A stretch of DNA of 26,826 bases from Candidatus Colwellbacteria bacterium RIFCSPLOWO2_01_FULL_48_10 (GCA_001817755.1 MHIY01000012.1:11145-37970), one strand, 5' to 3'; counted from the first letter of the stretch, positions 13,201-21,319 are shown. Numbers and translations are program-made. The notes: generated by a model not told the origin, from the sequence alone.

Positions 13201-13635
13201 CTACCGATTTTGTGAATCCTTATCAACTTTTTTACCCTTCGAAACTTTAGCGAAGTAGGGCTTTTCGATATCCCCCTTCTTCGCGGATCTTCCCCCGCGA
13301 AAAACAGGTTTCATAAATACCTTCTCCACCGCGGCGGCGTTTTCCATTCCGCGGTCCAGGAAAAATTCCAATATCGGCACGGTCCTTATGTTCATTATCC
13401 TGATGAGCAAATAATGCAGTCGCCCGGCGGAAGACTGCAGATTTTTGATGATTTCTTTCGCCCGTGCCTCCGGGTAAACGGCCACGCCTACGCGCGCGTT
13501 TTTCGTGTCCGACGAAAACTCGATCGAATTGATAGTCGGCAAAACGCCCGGCGGAACGTCTATCTCCTTCAATATCAGCTTGCTGAGCTCGGCTTGCATC
13601 ACGCTCGCGAGCCGCTCCGATCGGTAAGAATTCAT
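13201..13635 (-). CDS. rbfA: 30S ribosome-binding factor RbfA
   Basis: 144 residues: MNSYRSERLASVMQAELSKLILKEI, then SIEFSSDTKNARVGVAVYPEARAKEIIKNLQSSAGRLHYLLIRIMNIRTVPILEFFLDRGMENAAAVEKVF. The KH-like alpha-beta fold with 'L-x-x-R-x-P-x-L-x-F-x-x-D' is diagnostic (here R-T-V-P-I-L-E-F-F-L-D). RbfA aids late 16S rRNA 5'-end maturation. Its ATG overlaps the infB stop (TAATG), so it is translationally coupled to infB, the classical infB-rbfA order. The basic C-terminal tail (FRGGRSAKKGD...KGKKVDKDSQNR) is longer than the core fold needs. Confidence 0.9.
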   Translation of the reverse strand: MNSYRSERLASVMQAELSKLILKEIDVPPGVLPTINSIEFSSDTKNARVGVAVYPEARAKEIIKNLQSSAGRLHYLLIRIMNIRTVPILEFFLDRGMENAAAVEKVFMKPVFRGGRSAKKGDIEKPYFAKVSKGKKVDKDSQNR

Positions 13636-15074
13636 TAGAAATACTTAATTGTGTCCCCGACCATTATCTTCGCATCGGCCTCGATCAACATGCCGCACTC
13701 ATTGCCGGCAATAACTTCGGCCGCATTGTTTTTCTTGCTCTGCAGGTTGGCTATCGTCCCCATCCCAACCTTCTCCCCGCCCCGCACGATTTCGATTTTT
13801 GCGCCGTTCCTGGCCATACCCTTAACCACTTTACCGCCCGCCATCTGCTTGCCGGCCTTGTTGTCAAAAACTTTCAATACCTCCAGTTCGCCCACCGGCT
13901 GAAAACTGGTCTCGTGTTTTATATACGCCTCGACTTCTTTCAAAAGTTCGTAGATGATGTCCGACGAAAATATCTTGACCTTGCGGATCTGCGCCAGACT
14001 CTCGGTGGCTTTGTCGCCCTTCACGCCGAAGGCGATTATCACACTCCCGGTGTTTACGGCATGGGTTACGTCGGCGGCCGTTATGTCGCCGACCGACATC
14101 TCGACGATCTGCGCCATCGGCTCAATAAGCTGTTTTAAAGCTTCCAGCGAACCCGACATCTCGGCTTTCAAAACCACTTTAAGCCGTCCGGTCTCTTTTT
14201 CTTCATGGCTTTTTGCAGACGTGTCGGCCCTCGCGCCCGCCTCCGCTTCCCCGACCCAGAACTCTTCGCCGGCCTTGGGTATCGTTTCGAAACCGACAAT
14301 CGACGCGGGCGAAGACGGCGCGAGCGACTTCGCGCGCTTGCCCAAAAAATTTTCAAGAAATCTTGCCTGGCCGGATGCGCTGTAAGTCGCAATCTTATCG
14401 CCTTCTTTCAGAACGCCTTCCCTGATGATAACGCTCGCCACGACCCCGCGGCGGCTGTCTTTATGCGATTCGAGCACAAACCCGCGCGCAGCTGCCAGCG
14501 GGTTGTATTGCAATGCTTCGACTTCGGAAAGCAGCAGTATCGTCTCCAAAAGCTCCTTTACTCCCTCGCCGGTTTTAACCGAAACCCCCTGCCAGCTCAC
14601 ATTTCCGCCGGCTCCTTCGAGCAAGACCTCCTCGGACATCAGATCATTCTTCACCCGTTCAATATCCGCATTGTTGCGATCAATCTTGGTTATCGCAACG
14701 ACATACGGTGTACTCGTGTCTTTTAAAATTTTTATAGATTCCCTCGTCTGCGGCTTGATACTCTCGTCGGCTGCGACCACCAAAATCGCAAAATCCGCGA
14801 CAGTCGCACCGCGCGCCCTCATCTTCGAGAAAGCCTCGTGCCCAGGCGTATCGATAAATGTTATTTTTCTAGACGCGGATTTAGGCTGATTAGCATGCGG
14901 TACGTCTATTTCATAAGCGCCGATTGACTGAGTTATCCCACCTGCTTCCCGCTCGGCCTTATTGGTCTTGCGGATGTAGTCCAAGAGAGAGGTTTTCCCG
15001 TGGTCAACGTGACCCATAACCGCGACAATCGGCGGCCTCGGCAGAAATCCCTTGTTTTCATTAGCTAAAGTCAT
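13635..15074 (-). CDS. infB: Translation initiation factor IF-2, short form
   Basis: 479 residues, lacking the long N-terminal extension and IF2N modules of most bacteria (usually 700-900 residues). G1 is GHVDHGKT (21-28), G2-region GGITQSIGAYEI, and G3 DTPGH (75-79). G4 reads T-K-I-D (129-132) instead of the usual N-K-x-D. Domains II, III and C follow: VLESHKDSRRGVVASVIIREG, LKVVLKAEMSGSLEAL and LKVFDNKAGKQMAGGKVVKG. IF-2 brings fMet-tRNA to the 30S subunit and promotes subunit joining. It is directly followed by rbfA. No Shine-Dalgarno is evident; TATTTTT about 10 nt before the ATG suggests a near-leaderless message. Confidence 0.95.
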   Translation of the reverse strand: MTLANENKGFLPRPPIVAVMGHVDHGKTSLLDYIRKTNKAEREAGGITQSIGAYEIDVPHANQPKSASRKITFIDTPGHEAFSKMRARGATVADFAILVVAADESIKPQTRESIKILKDTSTPYVVAITKIDRNNADIERVKNDLMSEEVLLEGAGGNVSWQGVSVKTGEGVKELLETILLLSEVEALQYNPLAAARGFVLESHKDSRRGVVASVIIREGVLKEGDKIATYSASGQARFLENFLGKRAKSLAPSSPASIVGFETIPKAGEEFWVGEAEAGARADTSAKSHEEKETGRLKVVLKAEMSGSLEALKQLIEPMAQIVEMSVGDITAADVTHAVNTGSVIIAFGVKGDKATESLAQIRKVKIFSSDIIYELLKEVEAYIKHETSFQPVGELEVLKVFDNKAGKQMAGGKVVKGMARNGAKIEIVRGGEKVGMGTIANLQSKKNNAAEVIAGNECGMLIEADAKIMVGDTIKYF

Positions 15075-15167
15075 AACAATGGGCTAAAAATAGCACAAAA
15101 ATCAGTCTACAACAAACAAATATGGACTTTTCTAAAGGTAGCTGGTTTAATTCCAGTGAGGCATGAG

Positions 15168-15422
15168 ATGACATACATCATGTGGATCGCGATTATCGCC
15201 CTAGCTATGATGATTCCGCTCGGCCGAGCTCTTTCTAATCTGCAGAAGATGCGATGCATGGAAGGCATCCGCTGGGATGACCGGCGGGGAATCATGCACT
15301 GCATGTTCTTGTGGCACACAGACCACAAGCAAGGAGTGCTGGCCGGACAGTGTAAGTGGTGTGGCCGGACCGCAACCAAATCCCGCGGTAGCTCCGTTCA
15401 CGTCGATTTGCCAGTCGACTAG
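15168..15422 (+). CDS. Small membrane-anchored Cys/His protein
   Basis: 84 residues from ATG 15168, chosen because GAGG at 15158-15161 is 6 nt upstream; a GTG start at 15156 is also possible. The N-terminus MTYIMWIAIIALAMMIPLGRAL is a single TM or signal anchor. The rest holds H-C-x4-H-x2-H (HCMFLWHTDH) and C-x-x-C-G (QCKWCG), spaced like a zinc-ribbon-type or metal-binding site. It stands alone between the divergent infB and the MFS gene, and a weak terminator (AAAACC...GGTTTTC plus T run) follows near 15483-15510. Family not recognised. Confidence 0.6.
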   Translation: MTYIMWIAIIALAMMIPLGRALSNLQKMRCMEGIRWDDRRGIMHCMFLWHTDHKQGVLAGQCKWCGRTATKSRGSSVHVDLPVD

Positions 15423-15565
15423 TCCATGGTTAACAGCCCAATACCTCTGGCAATCCCCCACCCTCCCACTTCGTAATGGCCAAAAACCAAAGCGAAAGCG
15501 GGGGGTTTTCTTTTTCTCAAAATCTGGTTGTCTCACGCAATAACTGTTATATTAATTCGATTCGC

Positions 15566-16780
15566 ATGCACAACATCCATCACCGCAGAAGAGCCATCCC
15601 CGCCGGAGTGCGCCTTATAACCTTCGCCACGACCATAAGGTGGATCGGCTGGGGCTTCTTTGAGGCGCTCTTACCCATCTTCATATTTTCATTCGCCGAC
15701 AGCTATGCCGAGACTGGCTTATTCTCGTCGGTGTTTGATGTCATGTTCCTGATCTCGCTGCCAGCGATCGGCGCGCTCGCCGATAAGGTGGCGGCCAAAA
15801 CCCTCATTATCATCGGGCTCGCCATGTATCCGTTCATCGGCATCGGCTACTTTTTGGCCGGAGCGACCGGCATAGCCGCGTTCATCGTTCTCACCAAAGC
15901 CCTAAACGGCACGGCCTACGCCCTCGACAGTGTCGGGCGCAGCGCGTATTTCATGCGCCACGTCCCGAAGGACAAAATCGCGACCGCTTTCGGATATTTC
16001 GAGTCAATGTCCACTTTTTGGTGGATACTCGCCGTGCTCTCGAGCATCTTCCTCATCAAGGTCGTCGAGGTCCACTGGCTATTTCTACTTCTAATACCGT
16101 CGCACCTCATCGCCATCTGGATAATATCCAAGCTCCGCGCCGACAACCACGAGTCAATGAAAGACGGCGTAAAAGACGTGCTCCGTGACGGCGCATACGC
16201 CAGCATGATCCGCGAAATAAAAGAATGGGGAGCGGGACTTAAACTGATAGGCTTCCTGGTATTTTTCCTCAGCCTGATAAGCCCGGTCATAGATTTTTTC
16301 ATTCCTATTCTCACGTACGCCGATAGCGCAAGCATCGAAAAGGCAGTCCTCATAGCGGCTGTTATGGCGATACCGGCGGTCTTCGGCGCATTCTGGGGCA
16401 AGATCGCCGACCGCTATAAGAAAAACGGCATCTTCTGGGGACTAGGAATCGCCGCGTTTCTCATCTTCGCCCTAGGGCAAACAGACGTCTACATTTTCCA
16501 CTTAGGCCTTGCGTTTCTCATAAAATGCGCCCTTGAGGTCGTAAACCTCGCGAGCGACGGCATCACGACCCGCATCATCCGGCCTGAGCATTACGGCCGC
16601 CTTTCCGGCGCCATGCAGGCCATAGGCGATGTTGGAAGCCTTATCGGACCCATTTCGCTTGGCTTATTGATAGACCAAGCCGGCGCATCTTTTGCATTCA
16701 CTGCCGTTTCGATCGCGTCGATCGCAATGCTTTGCCTGCTTATGTTCAAATCACACGCGTTGTCGCCAAAAGAGATCTGA
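15566..16780 (+). CDS. Major facilitator superfamily transporter
   Basis: 404 residues from ATG 15566 (MHNIHHRRRAIPAGVRLITFATTIRW). The frame is open further upstream, but that part crosses a terminator and is not membrane-like. About 11-12 hydrophobic segments are seen. Loop 2-3 carries a motif-A-like G-A-L-A-D-K-V-A-A-K-T, repeated in the second half (G-K-I-A-D-R-Y-K-K-N-G), and the late segment G-D-V-G-S-L-I-G-P-I is typical of MFS. The substrate cannot be told. TTATATT lies about 15 nt before the ATG with no Shine-Dalgarno, so the leader is short. Confidence 0.85.
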   Translation: MHNIHHRRRAIPAGVRLITFATTIRWIGWGFFEALLPIFIFSFADSYAETGLFSSVFDVMFLISLPAIGALADKVAAKTLIIIGLAMYPFIGIGYFLAGATGIAAFIVLTKALNGTAYALDSVGRSAYFMRHVPKDKIATAFGYFESMSTFWWILAVLSSIFLIKVVEVHWLFLLLIPSHLIAIWIISKLRADNHESMKDGVKDVLRDGAYASMIREIKEWGAGLKLIGFLVFFLSLISPVIDFFIPILTYADSASIEKAVLIAAVMAIPAVFGAFWGKIADRYKKNGIFWGLGIAAFLIFALGQTDVYIFHLGLAFLIKCALEVVNLASDGITTRIIRPEHYGRLSGAMQAIGDVGSLIGPISLGLLIDQAGASFAFTAVSIASIAMLCLLMFKSHALSPKEI

Positions 16781-16782
16781 TC

Positions 16783-16896
16783 TTAAGCTTGTCTTTGAAT
16801 GGGCGACGTACTGGCTTTCAATAGTTTAGTTTTCAACGACTCTATCTCTTTCTTCAACTCGATCGTCTTTAGCTCACGGCCGGTCATAAAAGCCAT
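16783..16896 (-). pseudogene. Remnant of a PAS-protein coiled-coil tail
   Basis: A 37-codon frame (MAFMTGRELKTIELKKEIESLK...SPIQRQA) begins 5 nt after the DoxX stop. In the same frame upstream, ENGWDKF is open back to a TGA. It closely resembles the C-terminal tail of the PAS protein at 18109 (KMNKFMIDRELKMVELKREI). Such a tail normally follows a PAS or sensor domain, so this looks like the last piece of a second sensor gene whose front is lost, now abutting DoxX. A genuine short peptide cannot be excluded. Confidence 0.5.
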
Positions 16897-16900
16897 AAAT

Positions 16901-17380
16901 TTATCCCAGCCATTCTCTCAATCTTGGATACCTAGAGCAAATCGGCAAATTTGAACACCAATTCTCAAGCCCCCAAACTCTGCCGGGCCTTGAAGTCGCA
17001 AAGAAAAATAGAATTGAAGCATAAATGATATGCTCATCAATGATAAAAGCGTGGGCGCCTGGGATATAAGGAAACTCAAGAACTGGGAAGTAATAGAGGA
17101 GCATTAGAGCGATTCCAAGAATTGATGAGAATCTCACAAATACGCCCAGTATCAATGAGATGCCCAAAAGTGTTAAGCCCCATTCGTTTATGAAATTTAT
17201 AAACGGCAATATATTCGGACCGGTAAATAGACTATAAAACCCTCCGAATGTTTTTGCGTTTTGGAGATAGCCGATCGCAGACCAACTGGGGTCCATTAGC
17301 TTGGTAATACCAGCGTAGAACATAAGCCAACCGGTTCCTACTCTCAAGAGAAACAATGGAACTCTGTGGTATTGTGTCAT
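16901..17380 (-). CDS. DoxX-family membrane protein
   Basis: 159 residues with four hydrophobic helices. The first has the DoxX pattern LRVGTGWLMFYAGITKLMDPSW; the later ones include FINEWGLTLLGISLILGVFVRFSSILGIALMLLYYF and HIIYASILFFFA. DoxX proteins are small quinone- or redox-linked membrane proteins whose precise function is often unknown. The C-terminal 20 residues (NWCSNLPICSRYPRLREWLG) extend past the usual fold and may derive from a fused fragment. It is divergent from the flavin oxidoreductase at 17415 with a 34-nt gap, so a shared promoter region is likely. A second DoxX is at 24418. Confidence 0.8.
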   Translation of the reverse strand: MTQYHRVPLFLLRVGTGWLMFYAGITKLMDPSWSAIGYLQNAKTFGGFYSLFTGPNILPFINFINEWGLTLLGISLILGVFVRFSSILGIALMLLYYFPVLEFPYIPGAHAFIIDEHIIYASILFFFATSRPGRVWGLENWCSNLPICSRYPRLREWLG

Positions 17381-17414
17381 AATGATATGATATCACGCTT
17401 GTTCTCGGAGCTAC

Positions 17415-18104
17415 GTGAAAATAGAGAATCTAATGAAATTAATAGCAAAAGTAGAGTCAATCAAATTGGTTGCTGATAATACTTTCGAGGCTGCTTTTTA
17501 TATTGATGGTTTTAACTTTAAGGCGGGCCAATACGTAACCGTCACATTGCCCAATCTAAAAAATCTTGAAACCAGAGAACAGTTTAGAGATTTTTCGGTT
17601 GTTTCATCCCCGAATGAACTACCTCTTCTCCGAATTGTAATGCGTAAATCAGAAACAGCCTTCAGACAAGAGTTGTTCGGTATGAAGAACGGAGAAGAAA
17701 TTGTTCTCGAGGGTCCAGCTGGTATCTTTACCCTGCCAAATGATTTTGAGAGATCAATCGTGTTCATAGCTGGCGGCGTTGGCATCAGTCCATTTTTAAG
17801 TATGATGAAATTTATAACCGATAATAAAATGCCCTATTCCATAACTCTTGCATATTTTAATAGAAGTATTGGGAGCTCGGCTTATTTACCAGAACTTGAT
17901 ACAATTTTAGAGAATAACCCTCGCCTGCGAGTTATTAAGATATTGGGTCTTTTAGAAGAAAAATATATTGTGCCTCTTATAAATCAAAATCCTCTTTGGT
18001 ATATCGCAGGCCCGCCAGGGATGGTAAAGGCTGGCAGAGAAATTCTCACAAAACTTGGTATAATTGATAACGATATAAAAACGGAAGAATTTAGCGGATA
18101 TTAA
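17415..18104 (+). CDS. FAD/NAD(P)-binding ferredoxin-reductase-like oxidoreductase
   Basis: 229 residues. The FAD domain has F-K-A-G-Q-Y-V-T-V and R-D-F-S-V-V-S-S-P (58-66, the RxYS-type flavin motif). The nicotinamide domain has A-G-G-V-G-I-S-P-F (119-127) and W-Y-I-A-G-P-P-G-M-V; the C-terminus is E-E-F-S-G-Y. There is no ferredoxin or heme domain, so electrons would pass to a separate partner. It lies 34 nt from the divergent DoxX gene and 4 nt before the PAS gene, forming an AT-rich redox cluster. GTG 17415 is the annotated start; an internal ATG at 17433 (MKLIAKVESIKLV) is equally plausible and gives 223 residues. Confidence 0.85.
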   Translation: MKIENLMKLIAKVESIKLVADNTFEAAFYIDGFNFKAGQYVTVTLPNLKNLETREQFRDFSVVSSPNELPLLRIVMRKSETAFRQELFGMKNGEEIVLEGPAGIFTLPNDFERSIVFIAGGVGISPFLSMMKFITDNKMPYSITLAYFNRSIGSSAYLPELDTILENNPRLRVIKILGLLEEKYIVPLINQNPLWYIAGPPGMVKAGREILTKLGIIDNDIKTEEFSGY

Positions 18105-18108
18105 AACA

Positions 18109-18627
18109 ATGCCATTAGGATTAGATCAGAATTTAACCGAAAAGGATTATCAAGGGCTCCTTACTGCCCTCGACAAGACGGCACTCGTCTCAATGACCGA
18201 TAATAAAGGAAACATTCTCTACGCCAATAATAAGTTTATTGAGGTTTCCAAGTATTCTCTACCCGAACTTTTCGGACAGAATCACAGGATATTAAAATCA
18301 CATCAGCAACCTGATGAGGTGTTTGTTGATCTTTGGAAAACGATCTCGAGTGGCCAAGTCTGGAGAGGAGAAATCAAGAATCGAGCTAAGGATAGCACAT
18401 ACTATTGGGTTGATACTTCAATAGCTCCGATCCTTGGATCCGATGGCAAGCCAGAAAGATATATTTCGGTCAGATTCCTCATCACCGATAAAAAGAATGT
18501 TGAGGAGGCCGAAAAGAAACGCTCTGAAGAAATTGAGAAAATGAACAAATTTATGATAGATCGGGAGTTAAAAATGGTGGAATTGAAGAGAGAAATTGAT
18601 AACTCGAAAAAGCAACCCCCGTTTTGA
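18109..18627 (+). CDS. PAS-domain protein without effector domain
   Basis: 172 residues. One PAS/PAC unit spans about 22-135: ALVSMTDNKGNILYANNKFIEVSKYSLPELFGQNHRILKS..., VWRGEIKNRAKDSTYYWVDTSIAPILGSDGKPERYISVRFLITDKK. It is of the Aer/methyl-accepting type that often binds FAD. The C-terminus is a charged coiled coil (EEAEKKRSEEIEKMNKFMIDRELKMVELKREI) and stops there; no kinase, cyclase or methyl-accepting domain follows. It starts 4 nt after the oxidoreductase gene, so a redox-sensing partner or adaptor role is plausible but inferred. Confidence 0.85.
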   Translation: MPLGLDQNLTEKDYQGLLTALDKTALVSMTDNKGNILYANNKFIEVSKYSLPELFGQNHRILKSHQQPDEVFVDLWKTISSGQVWRGEIKNRAKDSTYYWVDTSIAPILGSDGKPERYISVRFLITDKKNVEEAEKKRSEEIEKMNKFMIDRELKMVELKREIDNSKKQPPF

Positions 18628-18640
18628 ATAATCTCCGACA

Positions 18641-18735
18641 CGGGAAACCGGTCGCGGTTTCCCGACCCCTTCCGCTGTTCGAATCCTTGCCTCCATATAC
18701 AAATTCAGCGCCCAAAATGGGCACTGAATTTGTAT
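18641..18735. terminator. Two palindromic hairpins in a convergent gap
   Basis: CGGGAAACCG-GTCG-CGGTTTCCCG (18641-18664), then a second hairpin 18697-18735 with arms ATACAAATTCAG / CTGAATTTGTAT and inner GCCC/GGGC. They lie between the convergent PAS (+) and 18839 (-) genes and would terminate both. Between them, TGTTCGAATCCTTGCCTCCA (about 18674-18695) resembles the 3' end of a tRNA such as tRNA-Ser (19846), but its T-stem does not pair. Confidence 0.65.
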
Positions 18736-18838
18736 TTGCGGAGGGTAGTGGACGATGTTAGAACCTATTTTGAGATGAATGCTGGTCTATTCCACGTACC
18801 TTCTATGAAGTAATGCAACGTCAGATTTGGATTGAAGA

Positions 18839-19765
18839 TCAGAATTGACCGGTTTTAAGAGGCGATTTATTTGGATCTTCTATGCATTGACCGTCTTCAG
18901 GGCAATTTTCGCTGCCAGCAACAACTTCTTTATATTCATAAGCTCCATTATCACGCCATTTGAATTCAATAACCTCACCAATATTTTTAGATTGTAAAGT
19001 TTTTGTATCAAGAAGCATCCTATATGGCACATGCTCTCCACAACCCCAACATCTAAATAGATCTATAACGGCGTATCTTCCGCTATCATCAAAGGCTTCA
19101 ATTTTTGGAATCGCATAATTTCCGAAAATCATGGGTGGGATAATTTGTAATCCTTTATTTGGATCGGTCAGTGAATAAAGATAGATTTTATATCCGCTAT
19201 CTGGAAGTAAGTGCGGCGTGCCAAAATTTGGCCCCCATTCCGTATAAGATCGATTCCAGTCCATGACAAATAAAATATTATCTTTCGTAGGGCTAACTTG
19301 ATAGCTAAACAAACTGTCAGAAACTGATGCGTCTGGATATACCTTGGGATTTTGTAAACTATTAGAGACAAGAGCTGTCCACTGATACTTTCCTGGGTCT
19401 ATATTGGGAATCCCTACCGGATCAAAACCGTCATCTTCGTTATAAACGGTTACTATATTTCTTCGCTGATCTCTCTTCGATTTATCAGGATCCGGAAAAC
19501 CATAATATATAATTGGCAAGCTTAAATTAATCTCTGTTTTAAACAGTATCTTTGAATCAGTCTTCGTGAAAGAAACAGAGGTTTCTCCAAGTATTGGTGA
19601 TTTATTTGGGGATGGGCTTATATCAGCCGGCGCTGGTGCAATGTTATTAGTTGTAGTCGCCGAATTGTTTCTATAAATGGCGAACCCAGCGGCGCCAATA
19701 ATTCCCAGAACAACTAAAACACCAATTAAAATTGGCAACGCAATAAATCCTTTTTTATTTAACAT
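18839..19765 (-). CDS. Exported or membrane-anchored protein with pilin-like N-terminus
   Basis: 308 residues. MLNKKGFIALPILIGVLVVLGIIGAAGFAIYR resembles a prepilin-like or N-anchor helix (K-K-G-F-I-A-L-P), common in exported CPR proteins. After a Thr/Pro/Ser linker (NNSATTTNNIAPAPADISPSPN) comes a beta-rich extracellular domain with repeated short 'YxxPDPDKSK', 'YLYSLTDPNKG' and 'GRYAVIDLF' segments, suggestive of a beta-propeller-like or WD-type fold. Four cysteines (RCWGCGEH; ENCPEDGQC) probably form disulfides or bind metal. It is not recognised as a defined family. It is transcribed away from the tRNA-Ser region. Confidence 0.7.
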   Translation of the reverse strand: MLNKKGFIALPILIGVLVVLGIIGAAGFAIYRNNSATTTNNIAPAPADISPSPNKSPILGETSVSFTKTDSKILFKTEINLSLPIIYYGFPDPDKSKRDQRRNIVTVYNEDDGFDPVGIPNIDPGKYQWTALVSNSLQNPKVYPDASVSDSLFSYQVSPTKDNILFVMDWNRSYTEWGPNFGTPHLLPDSGYKIYLYSLTDPNKGLQIIPPMIFGNYAIPKIEAFDDSGRYAVIDLFRCWGCGEHVPYRMLLDTKTLQSKNIGEVIEFKWRDNGAYEYKEVVAGSENCPEDGQCIEDPNKSPLKTGQF

Positions 19766-19845
19766 ATTCAGAATTTTACCATAAAGTTCTAATGTCCTAT
19801 CTTCCCCTCAAGAAAAGTGTAGGAAGTAAGAGCTAATCTAATTTG

Positions 19846-19934
19846 CGGAGGCGGAAGGATTCGAACCTTCGAGGGAGTTTTACCTCCCTAACAAGTTAGC
19901 AACCTGCCGCTTTCGGCCACTCAGCCACGCCTCC
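19846..19934 (-). tRNA. tRNA-Ser(GCT)
   Basis: Acceptor GGAGGCG closes. D-arm GCTGAGTGGCCGAAAGCGGC. Anticodon loop TTGCTAA (anticodon GCT). Long variable arm AGGGAG-GTAAAA-CTCCCT. T-arm GAAGG-TTCGAAT-CCTTC. Discriminator G as expected for serine; no encoded CCA. It lies 22 nt after the stop of the LAGLIDADG gene (both minus). Confidence 0.95.
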
Positions 19935-19956
19935 AAAACTCATAACTCAGGGTAGT

Positions 19957-20955
19957 CTATTCTTTGTATCTCTTCAAGTGTTTTGGGTTATGAGAACTAA
20001 TGATCTTGAAATATTTTTCTACGTTCTTTGAGGCGCTAATTGTTAGATGCCTTTTGTTGCGGTTAGGGTTCAGACCTAGTTTTGTGAGGATCTCGACAAC
20101 AGATTCAAACAGGGGCCTAGAAGCACTTGAGAATTCTATTTTTTTATAACTATATCTTTTGCCGCCAACCCTATATTTATGGATGACAACAGATCCGTCA
20201 GTATCAATCAATCCTCTAAGACATGCAATCTGAAAATCTTTACTAGCATTTATCCAATCAGGAATATCTAGCCGTTGCTTGATCTTGTGGCCTAAGGGCA
20301 GACCAAGTCCATTAGTACAAAACTTAACCAGTTCTGTTCTTGAGACAAAAATTGTATTAGCTAGAGAATCGCCACGTTTGTGCACTCCGGGCATTACCCC
20401 GAAAAGTTTTCTAATTAATTTAACGACAAAATCTTTATATTGGTCATCGGTGATTGAATGCAGTGTTATAGATATTTGTCTTTCAGATACGCCGCCATCA
20501 CCCATCATGATCCCAACGAATTCAGCAAGATCACTGCTCTCAGTTGGTATTTTGATCTGCTTCGGTTCTAATATCTTGTTCTTAATAAATTTGCCTTCGC
20601 GATTCCACCAATTCCTCCAAGCGGTTTTCCTTTTTTCTGAATCGCCGCCAACTGATCCATATTTTGCGATTATAGCTTTGCCACCAAGAGAACCAGCGAT
20701 TCTAACATGATCATAGCGCCCGCGTATTTCAAATTTAGGCACCTTAATCGATGCAAGCCTCGTCAGCTTTCTAACTGTTAGGAGCGGCATTAAGAACTTT
20801 TCGCGGTGCCAATCACTAATTGCGCGCTCGCTAACTTTTAAAAAATTCGCCAATTCTTTAATAGATCTACCACTCTTAGTGAGAATATTTTCGATAAACG
20901 CCCTTTGCTTTCCTTCCTTAAAAACTACTCTCTTGGAATTCAACAATTCAGCCAT
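19957..20955 (-). CDS. LAGLIDADG homing endonuclease with HTH
   Basis: 332 residues. The N-terminal helix-turn-helix lies near residues 30-52 (SIKELANFLKVSERAISDWHREK). The first LAGLIDADG helix is at 143-155 (LAEFVGIMMGDGG) and the second at 245-255 (CLRGLIDTDGS), with the catalytic acidic residue present in both. The remainder has the alternating beta-sheet pattern of the fold (ISITLHSI, YSYKKIEFSSASR). Such enzymes make a double-strand break at a long target. Here it is free-standing: no intein or intron boundary is visible around it and the neighbouring tRNA-Ser is intact. It is common in CPR genomes. TATAGCATG-like sequence precedes the start. Confidence 0.85.
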   Translation of the reverse strand: MAELLNSKRVVFKEGKQRAFIENILTKSGRSIKELANFLKVSERAISDWHREKFLMPLLTVRKLTRLASIKVPKFEIRGRYDHVRIAGSLGGKAIIAKYGSVGGDSEKRKTAWRNWWNREGKFIKNKILEPKQIKIPTESSDLAEFVGIMMGDGGVSERQISITLHSITDDQYKDFVVKLIRKLFGVMPGVHKRGDSLANTIFVSRTELVKFCTNGLGLPLGHKIKQRLDIPDWINASKDFQIACLRGLIDTDGSVVIHKYRVGGKRYSYKKIEFSSASRPLFESVVEILTKLGLNPNRNKRHLTISASKNVEKYFKIISSHNPKHLKRYKE

Positions 20956-21028
20956 GCCTCCATGATAGCAAACCTAGACCAAGCTGCTAGGCGCAGTTAG
21001 CCAACTCGGCAACTAATTGCCGCAACCC

Positions 21029-21319
21029 CTATTTCCCCTGAAGATCAGTTCTGACTCTTATGAGTTCGTTAAGAAGACTTTTTAGTCTCGCGTGTTCTGC
21101 GTCGGTACTCTCCGCTTTGATCGAAAAAGCAGTAACTTCGCGCAGGAACATGAGATAGATGTCGCCAAAATACTCTCCCAAGACTTTGCTTTTTTCTTCC
21201 GATGCGGCGTCCGAGACCATCGGCGCATTGAAAGATATCTTGCGTCCGCCGTAACACGCATCGCCGCAGATCGTGACCTGATTTGCAGAAATTGTCTGCG
21301 AGTTTTCCATGTTAGTCAT
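21029..21319 (-). CDS. Small hypothetical protein downstream of radC
   Basis: 96 residues beginning MTNMENSQTISANQVTICGDACYGGRKI. The first part is polar with two cysteines (ICGDACYGG); the C-terminal 55 residues are a long charged helix pair (EEKSKVLGEYFGDIYLMFLREVTAF...LKSLLNELIRVRTDLQ). Its start overlaps the radC stop by 8 nt, so it is translationally coupled to radC. A second in-frame ATG (residue 4) is a possible start. Not recognised; soluble, helical. Confidence 0.65.
   Translation of the reverse strand: MTNMENSQTISANQVTICGDACYGGRKISFNAPMVSDAASEEKSKVLGEYFGDIYLMFLREVTAFSIKAESTDAEHARLKSLLNELIRVRTDLQGK

Noticed and set aside
15476..15565. N-terminal extension of the MFS transporter
   Set aside because: It lies over a terminator-like hairpin and is polar. 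The Met at 15566 leads directly into the first helix.
18674..18695. tRNA gene ending TTCGAATCC..CCTCCA
   Set aside because: The T-stem does not pair and no 5' half exists upstream. Kept only as a tRNA-like scrap.
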